From the NCBI GenBank assembly GCA_038228485.1, contig JBBRPG010000061.1, forward strand, positions 1-20,545: DNA of 20,545 nt, in the 5' to 3' direction. This document shows positions 16,248 through 20,545 of this stretch, piece after piece (within the stretch, counting starts at the first letter, position 1; every line of letters begins with the position of its first letter). The translations under genes were made by a program, and so were the position numbers. The notes beneath the pieces are model-generated. The model had not been told where the DNA came from. It searched no databases and was given only the letters and a program-made list of their open reading frames with translations. This DNA is from DATARH01 sp038228485 (GTDB lineage: Bacteria > Pseudomonadota > Alphaproteobacteria > ATCC43930 > CGMCC-115725).

Positions 16248-16300
16248 TTCTGTGCGCCTTGTTTTGTGGTAAGTTTGCCACACCTTTGGCGGAGTACGGC

Positions 16301-16621
16301 GTGGCGCAGAGCGGCGACGGCGTTGATATCTCAGCGGTCTATGCGTTGCTGACCCAAGTCTCCGCGCGACTGGACGGTATCGAGGATAAACTGAACGAGT
16401 TGGTTGTAGCGATCAACCAACATAGTCGTAAATTTGATGAGGTCGCTGGCGTCTTGAACGAACACAACCGAAAGCTCGAAAACTTAACTCACGGGCTCAC
16501 GGACCTCCGCGACGCGGTAACTCATTATCACCATAGCGTTGTTGGGCATGGCATTGCCGTGAACCGACTGGACAAGCGGGTAAAACTACTCGAAGAGCAT
16601 TTAGGCTTAGGGCCGGCTTGA
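16301..16621 (+). CDS. small coiled-coil protein, first of an overlapping pair (unknown function)
   Basis: A 106-aa protein that I do not recognise. The preferred start is GTG at 16301, with GGCGGAG 6 nt upstream; a TTG at 16259 adds residues with little support. After about 15 residues almost the whole protein is heptad-like helix (VSARLDGIEDKLNELVVAI, NEHNRKLENLTHGLTDLRDA), so a coiled-coil oligomer is likely. The C terminus ends RLDKRVKLLEEHLGLGP. Codon use is less GC-rich than in the upstream genes, and the local composition falls here, consistent with acquired DNA. The stop overlaps the next gene by one base (TGATG), so the two are translationally coupled. Confidence 0.65.
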   Translation: MAQSGDGVDISAVYALLTQVSARLDGIEDKLNELVVAINQHSRKFDEVAGVLNEHNRKLENLTHGLTDLRDAVTHYHHSVVGHGIAVNRLDKRVKLLEEHLGLGPA

Positions 16622-16872
16622 TGTCCGTTGATGATCCCCATGAATACGAGCCGTTTGCTGTCGTTCGACGAATGCGGAAGCTGTTTGACGAATGCGGACC
16701 CGAACCGGGCCAATACGAGAGATTTTTTACCAAGCTGCACGGTCCCGGTTGGAAGGAGCGTGCCATAGCGAACGGCCCTCCCCAGGAACAACTGGTTTAC
16801 GTCGATCGGCTCCGCGAACTTGAGGCACGAGTAAAGCGCATCGAACGACACCTTAAGATCGACCCCGTGTAG
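16621..16872 (+). CDS. small protein, second of the overlapping pair (unknown function)
   Basis: An 83-aa protein of unknown function, starting at the ATG that overlaps the previous stop. The N-terminal part (PFAVVRRMRKLFDECGPEPG, KLHGPGWKERAIANGPP) is charged and possibly DNA- or partner-binding. The last 20 residues are a helix, RELEARVKRIERHLKIDP, that aligns with the end of the upstream partner (RLDKRVKLLEEHLGLGP): shared Leu, Arg-Val-Lys, Glu, His-Leu and Pro at the same spacing. The pair may form a heteromer through these ends. The gene contains a near-perfect 20-nt-spaced direct repeat at 16663-16698. It faces the convergent radC remnant, whose stop is only 10 nt away. Confidence 0.65.
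   Translation: MSVDDPHEYEPFAVVRRMRKLFDECGPEPGQYERFFTKLHGPGWKERAIANGPPQEQLVYVDRLRELEARVKRIERHLKIDPV
16663..16698 (+). repeat. direct repeat, 15 of 16 nt identical, 20-nt period
   Basis: GTTCGACGAATGCGGA (16663-16678) recurs as GTTTGACGAATGCGGA (16683-16698), differing at one base, with starts 20 nt apart. The two copies lie in different codon frames (20 is not a multiple of 3), so protein repetition does not explain it. It could be a small tandem duplication or a pair of sites two helical turns apart. Confidence 0.7.
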
Positions 16873-16881
16873 ATAACTGCC

Positions 16882-17085
16882 TTACGACAACAACCCCATG
16901 TCCCGCAGGCTGGTGTGCCGGCCGCGGCCGATGATGACGTGGTCGTGCACGGTAACCCCTAAAGGCTTAGCGGCGTTGACGATGTCCTTGGTGACGGCGA
17001 TGTCGGCCTTGGACGGGGTCGGGTCGCCCGAGGGGTGGTTGTGCACCATTATAGGTTTCCCAAAAAATTGTGTTGATTTCAACAT
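16882..17085 (-). pseudogene. radC: 3' remnant of radC (JAB/MPN domain end only)
   Basis: The protein end HNHPSGDPTPSKADIAVT, followed by VHDHVIIGRGRHTSLRDMGLL, is the C-terminal third of RadC, including the HxH and downstream acidic residues of the JAMM metal motif. Full RadC is about 220-230 aa with an N-terminal helix-hairpin-helix part; only about 57 RadC-like codons remain. Homology stops just before VHNHPSG (near 17050), where the DNA turns AT-rich and the remaining codons (MLKSTQFFGKP) are unrelated. The ATG at 17085 is probably adventitious and lies inside a palindrome. The gene was cut by a deletion or insertion, and no other radC part was found in the window. Confidence 0.85.
17071..17084. 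repeat. palindrome 1 (6-nt arms, 2-nt centre)
   Basis: TGTTGA-tt-TCAACA, perfect arms, at the broken end of the radC remnant. The minus-strand ATG taken as the remnant's start overlaps it. Confidence 0.7.
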
Positions 17086-17102
17086 GATAGGTCAGAACTA
17101 TC
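17086..17102. repeat. inverted repeat with 7-nt spacer
   Basis: GATAG (17086-17090) and CTATC (17098-17102) flank GTCAGAA. The arms are short, so this has weight only because it sits between palindromes 1 and 2. Confidence 0.4.
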
Positions 17103-17129
17103 GAAGAATGGGTAACACATGGATAGCAG

Positions 17130-17147
17130 CGGCTGGAAATCCAGCCG
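17130..17147. repeat. palindrome 2 (8-nt arms, 2-nt centre)
   Basis: CGGCTGGA-aa-TCCAGCCG, perfect 8-nt arms. This is the strongest of the cluster and unlikely by chance in a stretch of this size. Confidence 0.75.
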
Positions 17148-17148
17148 A

Positions 17149-17162
17149 CAGTGACCTCACTG
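17149..17162. repeat. palindrome 3 (6-nt arms, 2-nt centre)
   Basis: CAGTGA-cc-TCACTG, perfect arms, one base after palindrome 2. All three palindromes share a 2-nt non-complementary centre. Confidence 0.7.
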
Positions 17163-17350
17163 ATGCTACTTCACGCGGCCCTCGACGATGGCCCACTTGG
17201 GGCCGGTCTCCGCCGGGAAGGGGCGGGCCATTCAGGGATCGGGCGCTCCCGGCCAGCACGTCATACGATTTGCAAATGCAGTTACAGCCGCAGGTTGCTT
17301 ACACGACGTCGGTGACCTACAAATCGGGGACCTGCTCGGGGTAAGCGCGC

Positions 17351-18483
17351 ATGCGTACTCATCATCTGGTCGTTGCGCTCGCGATTCTTGTGTTGTGCAG
17401 CCGCTTCGATCTCGCCGCCGCGGATCAGGCGGTCGGGCCCAGCTTCGATTGCGGTAAAGCAGACATACCTCTCGCTCGAATGATCTGCGCAAGCCCCGAG
17501 TTATCGAAAATCGATCTGCAGTTTAACCAGCCATATTATGCGATACGCCAACAGCTCGGCGCAGCGGGTCGGCAAGAGCTGGACGAGGAGGATCATGAAT
17601 TTTTGAATTCAGTGCAGAATCTTGCGGTGTGCCGGAATCCGGGCCCATCGAGGGCTCACCGGGTTGTGTGGGAGCCCAATACAACCGAAAGCGGACGGAC
17701 TGGATCTCGCGCTTAAACGGCACGGCGTTTGAAGAAGCCACCCGACCCATTCCTCAGCACATCGCGCTCCAACGCACGCTCCAGCAACTAGGTTTCCTTC
17801 CGGCGTCGGCTAAGATTGATGGTGTCTATGGTGGGGGCACGCGTGCGGCGATTGTCGCGTGGCAGAAGGCAAGGGGTAGAGCCGATACGGGACTCTTGGG
17901 AGCCGCCGATGCCGCTGCACTTACGCAGGAAGTGGTAGGACAAGAGGAGGCGGCACGCGAAGCTGATCGGCAGAGGCTTGAAGCTCAGCGACGTGAAGCC
18001 GACGCGGCTATAGAAACTGAGCGCAAGAGGGCTGCGGACGAAAAGCGCGACAAACGCGCGGAACTCCAGCAAAGATACGAGGAACAAATTTCTGAGCGGG
18101 TTAGACGAGAAAAAGAGCAGGGATACAAGCCTATTTCCTTTGACGATTTTGTGTTGGACAGAAAAGAACTCTCCATAAAAAAGAGCAAAGTAGCAATTCG
18201 TGGGTTTTATATAAAAGAAGGACATATTGAATTAGTCTCTAGAACGCTGAAATTTGCACGCGATAAAGATGATGACTGGATTCCCATCTTAACCGAGCAG
18301 GCCGATCGCGATTCAAGAAAGTTCCTTCTTGGTTGTCGTGCGGAACATGCGGATTGCCCCGTCACTTTGCTTGGTTATATTTCCAATTGTGAGCGATCAG
18401 ATTTGTACGGGACCAAGGTGGATATGCAGTGCCTTTTTGTTGAAGACAGTTGGAACGTTCCCGAACCGCGCTTTTCAGATTAA
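17351..18483 (+). pseudogene. exported LprI-like/peptidoglycan-binding protein gene with a frameshift
   Basis: Two frames together encode one envelope protein of about 377 aa. Frame 1 (17351 onward) has a Sec signal peptide (MRTHHLVVALAILVL, cleavage near LAAA/D) and an LprI-like Cys-containing start (PSFDCGKADIPLARMICAS). Frame 2 picks up at about 17623 (CGVPESGP) and continues through a peptidoglycan-binding helix bundle (LQRTLQQLGFLPASAKIDGV, GGGTRAAIVAWQKARG), a long charged coiled coil (17940-18120) and a C-terminal domain of unknown type (SFDDFVLDRKELSIKKSKVA). Restoring one base near 17622 fuses the frames as NSVQNL/CGVPESG. The C-terminal third is very AT-rich compared with the rest. 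It may be decay or a sequencing indel; an intact product would probably act at the cell wall. Confidence 0.75.
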
Positions 18484-18492
18484 GCCCTGAAT

Positions 18493-18516
18493 TGCCTGTA
18501 GCCGTCGCTACTGGCA
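18493..18516. terminator. stem-loop between convergent genes
   Basis: TGCC-T-GTAGC (18493-18502), loop CGTC, GCTAC-T-GGCA (18507-18516) form a 9-bp stem with one T-T mismatch, between two convergent genes. No T run follows on either strand, so it is a candidate bidirectional terminator or stabilising hairpin only. Confidence 0.4.
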
Positions 18517-18567
18517 AAAAGAAAGTTGCCGAAACCAACCCCACCCGCCGGCGAGGGCGTGTGGAGG

Positions 18568-18876
18568 CTATACCCTAACCCGCTCAGGCACCTCGCCCTC
18601 GACGATGACGCGATGATGGCCGACATCGTGCGGGCTCTTTGACGGCATCGGCTCGCCGGCCCATAAAAGGATTCGCATTCCCTTCTTGCGCCGGCACATC
18701 TGACAGCGCAGGCGAAATTGCAGATCGTAGATTAGCATGTCGGAGGGCAACTTATGCCGGCGCTGCAGCTCCCCGCTGGCAAACCGGCTGAAATGACCGC
18801 AGGAGCACTGCACCGTCAGCACATCGGCTGACGCGATCTCGTACAGCCTCAGCTTTCGCGGATCGACGGCCGACAT
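18568..18876 (-). CDS. small cysteine-containing protein, possible zinc ribbon
   Basis: A 102-aa protein with two cysteine pairs, C-x-C (VQCSCGH, residues 24-26) and C-x-x-C (RCQMCRRKKG, about residues 58-61), spaced as in a zinc ribbon. The middle (SGELQRRHKLPSDMLIYDLQ) is helical. I do not recognise a named family; similar small hypothetical proteins are, I believe, common in Alphaproteobacteria. The ATG at 18876 has no strong ribosome site. It is divergent from ku with 134 nt between, so the two may share a control region. It may be a nucleic-acid-binding or regulatory protein, but this is only inferred from the metal-site-like cysteines. Confidence 0.7.
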   Translation of the reverse strand: MSAVDPRKLRLYEIASADVLTVQCSCGHFSRFASGELQRRHKLPSDMLIYDLQFRLRCQMCRRKKGMRILLWAGEPMPSKSPHDVGHHRVIVEGEVPERVRV

Positions 18877-19010
18877 GAGAACAGGATAGGAACATGCGTG
18901 AGGGCTTGTCGAGTCGTGCTGGGGAGCCTGAGAGAGAATCAGGTAGCGTGCGTTGACTCCGATGCCGCGGCCCGGCGAATGTTCGGAAAATCCCTGATTA
19001 AGGCACCCCC
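18877..19010. promoter_or_regulatory. divergent intergenic region upstream of ku
   Basis: This 134-nt region must hold the ku promoter. A TTGACT at 18953-18958 could be a -35 element, but no good -10 lies at 16-18 nt. AAGG (19000-19003), 7 nt before the ATG at 19011, is a plausible ribosome site. No clear operator or LexA-type palindrome was seen. Confidence 0.4.
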
Positions 19011-19946
19011 ATGCCTCGTGCTACCTGGAACGGCCACCTACGCCTCTCGCTGGTTTCCTGCCCCGTCTACCTGTCGCCGGCGACGACTGAGACGAAGCGC
19101 ATCAGGCTCAACCAGATCAATTCCGAAACCGGCAACCGTGTGCGCCAGCAACTCGTCGACGAGGAAACCGGCGATGTGGTCGAGCGCAGTCAGGTCGCCA
19201 AGGGCTATGAGCACGACCGCGGCCAGTACGTGATGATCGACGACGAGGAGCTGAAGGAGCTCCAGGTGGAGAGCTCGAAGATCATTAACCTGACCCAGTT
19301 CGTCGACCGCGAGGAAGTGGACCCCGTTTATCTCGACGCCCCGTATTACGTCTATCCCGACGGCAAGCTCGCGGTTGAGGCCTTCCGGGTAATCGGCCAG
19401 GCCATGGCCGCCAAGGGGCTATCCGGCATCGGCAAGGTCACGCTGTCGAGCCGCGAGCGCCTGGTGCTGATCGAGCCGCGCGGCAGCGGGTTGCTGATGT
19501 CGACATTGCGCAGCGCGGATGAGGTGCGGCCCGCTGAATTTGCCGAGGTAACTGATGCTAATGGGATCGACCCGGACATGCTGTCGATTGCTGAGACGAT
19601 CATCGAGCGCCGCAAGGGCGCTTTCGACCCCGTCGATTTCCGGGATAGCTACCAGGACGCGCTGCGGGGCCTCGTCGAGAACAAGCTGAAGGGCATAGCG
19701 ACGGCGCCGCGCACCTTCGCCGAGCCCGCCAAGGTCATCGACCTTATGGAGGCGCTGAAGCGCAGCCTCGTCGAGAGCGGAGCGCTGCCAGCGGTGGAGA
19801 AGGCGAAGCGCGGTCGCAAGGTCGACCGCAGCCAGCCGCAACTGCTGATGCCCGTAGGTGGCACGGGGAAGGCGAAGAAGCTGGCCGCAGAGGCCAAGGC
19901 GGCTCCGGCGGTTGGTCAGCCGGCGAGACGCAAGAAAGCCAGCTAA
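19011..19946 (+). CDS. ku: non-homologous end-joining protein Ku
   Basis: A 311-aa bacterial Ku: it forms homodimeric rings on double-strand DNA ends and recruits LigD for NHEJ. The start MPRATWNGHLRLSLVSCPVY is the classic opening of bacterial Ku. The beta-barrel core follows (RVRQQLVDEETGDVVERSQV, KGYEHDRGQYVMIDDEEL). GKVTLSSRERLVLIEPRG and MLSIAETIIERRKGAFDPVD are further family blocks. The C-terminal 60 residues are Lys/Ala-rich (KKLAAEAKAAPAV, ARRKKAS), a DNA-binding tail typical of Ku. No ligD is adjacent in the window. It has a separate unknown gene 22 nt downstream, probably co-transcribed. Confidence 0.96.
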   Translation: MPRATWNGHLRLSLVSCPVYLSPATTETKRIRLNQINSETGNRVRQQLVDEETGDVVERSQVAKGYEHDRGQYVMIDDEELKELQVESSKIINLTQFVDREEVDPVYLDAPYYVYPDGKLAVEAFRVIGQAMAAKGLSGIGKVTLSSRERLVLIEPRGSGLLMSTLRSADEVRPAEFAEVTDANGIDPDMLSIAETIIERRKGAFDPVDFRDSYQDALRGLVENKLKGIATAPRTFAEPAKVIDLMEALKRSLVESGALPAVEKAKRGRKVDRSQPQLLMPVGGTGKAKKLAAEAKAAPAVGQPARRKKAS

Positions 19947-19968
19947 AACCCAGGCGAAGAGGTGCTGC

Positions 19969-20367
19969 ATGCTCAAGGACAGAATTGGCGGCCATATCGA
20001 CTTCGTCGTCACGGAAGGCGGGCGGCCCGGACCCACATCGACCTTCATTGAACTGGAGGACGCCACCGGCCGCTCTGCCGAGGTTGGCGAGTGGGTCGAA
20101 CGCCGCGAAGGCGAATGGGCGCTCCGCATTCCGTATGCGGGTCTAGAGCAGATTATTGCCGACCTATACGCCAGCGTGATTAACGCCTCGATCTCCTGGC
20201 TTTGGGATGGCGGGATCGATGTGTCGATTGGCGATGACCTGAACGGCTTTGTCACCGGCGATCAGGTCGCAACTCTCGCCGAGGCGGCCGAATGGCTGCG
20301 GGCCAGTGCGGTGCAGTACTACCCTGACAGCGTCTTTGCCGAGAAGTACGCCCGCGGTTTCGAGTAG
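19969..20367 (+). CDS. hypothetical protein downstream of ku
   Basis: A 132-aa acidic protein I do not recognise, starting MLKDRIGGHIDFVVTEGGRP with AAGAGG about 6 nt upstream. A longer start at 19858 runs back into ku and is arginine-rich noise. Blocks WVERREGEWALRIPYAGLEQ, SISWLWDGGIDVSIGDDLNG and EAAEWLRASAVQYYPDSVFA suggest a compact alpha/beta fold with no signal peptide or membrane segment. It follows ku by 22 nt, so co-expression is probable, but a role in end joining is not shown. The window's IS element begins soon after its end. Confidence 0.7.
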   Translation: MLKDRIGGHIDFVVTEGGRPGPTSTFIELEDATGRSAEVGEWVERREGEWALRIPYAGLEQIIADLYASVINASISWLWDGGIDVSIGDDLNGFVTGDQVATLAEAAEWLRASAVQYYPDSVFAEKYARGFE

Positions 20368-20399
20368 AACAGTCCCCGTGCCCGACATCCTCACCCGAC

Positions 20400-20545
20400 G
20401 GCAAGCCTTAGCAGCCCGTTGACGAAGTCGGGTTTGGTTGATTCAGTGTGAAGCAGCGGGGCTGGGCTGGATTTGCGAAATGGCGATGGGGCGTGAGGGC
20501 GATCGGCAGGACGATCTGATCGTGAGCTGGGGTGAGATGCCGCGC
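20400..20545 (+). mobile_element. left end of an IS1182-type insertion sequence (cut by window edge)
   Basis: The transposase start at 20480 marks an insertion sequence running rightwards out of the window. Its left boundary is not certain. The stretch around 20417-20450 (CCGTTGACGAAGTCGGG onward) is non-coding and plausibly includes the terminal inverted repeat, but the other end is outside the window, so this cannot be tested here. Confidence 0.6.
20480..20545 (+). CDS. IS1182-family transposase, first 22 codons
   Basis: From the ATG at 20480 the frame reads MAMGREGDRQDDLIVSWGEM, matching the characteristic N terminus of IS1182/IS5-group DDE transposases (M..GR..DRQ..L...W...PRSPGH). Only 22 codons are visible; the DDE catalytic residues lie beyond the edge. 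Assignment rests on remembered family sequences. Confidence 0.75.
   Translation, partial: MAMGREGDRQDDLIVSWGEMPR

Larger units (their letters stand above)
17086..17350. other. gene-free junction region between the radC remnant and the LprI-like gene
   Basis: No convincing gene. Open frames here lack family similarity and overlap each other. A 21-codon minus-strand frame (17231-17166, MARPFPAETGPKWAIVEGR...) reads like the end of a real protein but stops abruptly upstream, so it may be another gene fragment. The left part holds compact palindromes listed separately. The layout suggests scars of past insertions. Confidence 0.5.

Noticed and set aside
17166..17231. 21-codon minus-strand frame with protein-like text
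   Set aside because: Too short, with an in-frame stop immediately upstream; at most a gene fragment, so not listed as a CDS.
17188..17492. Small open frames on both strands before the LprI-like gene
   Set aside because: They overlap each other, lack ribosome sites and known motifs, and partly overlap the signal-peptide gene.
16301..18500. CRISPR array or phage integration site
   Set aside because: No regularly spaced repeats and no tRNA or integrase; the repeats seen are short palindromes of different sequence.

Overview
The window is a GC-rich, densely packed alphaproteobacterial chromosome segment. The gene order pyrB-pyrC-plsY-dprA-topA is characteristic of that class, and the products look Rhodospirillales-like or Rhizobiales-like. 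Genus cannot be set from the sequence alone. Most genes use GC-rich codons (one 60-nt line at 12241 has 50 G/C), whereas two adjacent lines at 18121-18240 have only 22 and 19 G/C per 60, so one part of the window is compositionally foreign.

Region 1 (1-4963, minus strand) is a housekeeping operon read right to left: aspartate transcarbamoylase (pyrB), a dihydroorotase homologue that has lost its HxH metal motif (probably the structural pseudo-enzyme PyrC'), the acyl-phosphate glycerol-3-phosphate acyltransferase PlsY, the DNA-uptake/recombination protein DprA, and topoisomerase I, which runs off the left edge. Gene ends overlap or nearly touch. DprA appears to begin at a non-standard CTG codon overlapping the plsY stop.

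Region 2 (5277-9527, plus strand) is a proteostasis and signalling block: an exported HtrA-type serine protease, a CbpA-type J-protein and its CbpM-like modulator in a tight run, then a membrane sensor histidine kinase without an adjacent response regulator. Region 3 (9596-13160) holds a TerB-like protein and a DinG/XPD-type iron-sulfur helicase on the minus strand, and a DUF952 protein starting divergently from the helicase. Region 4 (13226-16247) pairs an isocitrate-lyase/PEP-mutase-superfamily enzyme (minus) with a divergent frameshifted small gene, an LVIVD-repeat beta-propeller protein and an FlK-like thioesterase.

Region 5 (about 16250-18880) is accessory DNA of lower GC. It contains two overlapping small coiled-coil genes with a shared C-terminal helix motif, a 3' remnant of radC, a gene-free patch with three compact palindromes, and a frameshifted exported LprI-like/peptidoglycan-binding gene. 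Region 6 (18568-20545) holds a small Cys-rich protein, the NHEJ protein Ku without LigD in view, an unknown 132-aa protein, and the 5' end of an IS1182-type transposase cut by the right edge.

No tRNA, rRNA or CRISPR array was seen. The best leads are the metal-site-dead PyrC', the small coiled-coil gene pair, the palindrome cluster beside the radC scar, and two single-base frameshifts that are either gene decay or assembly errors.
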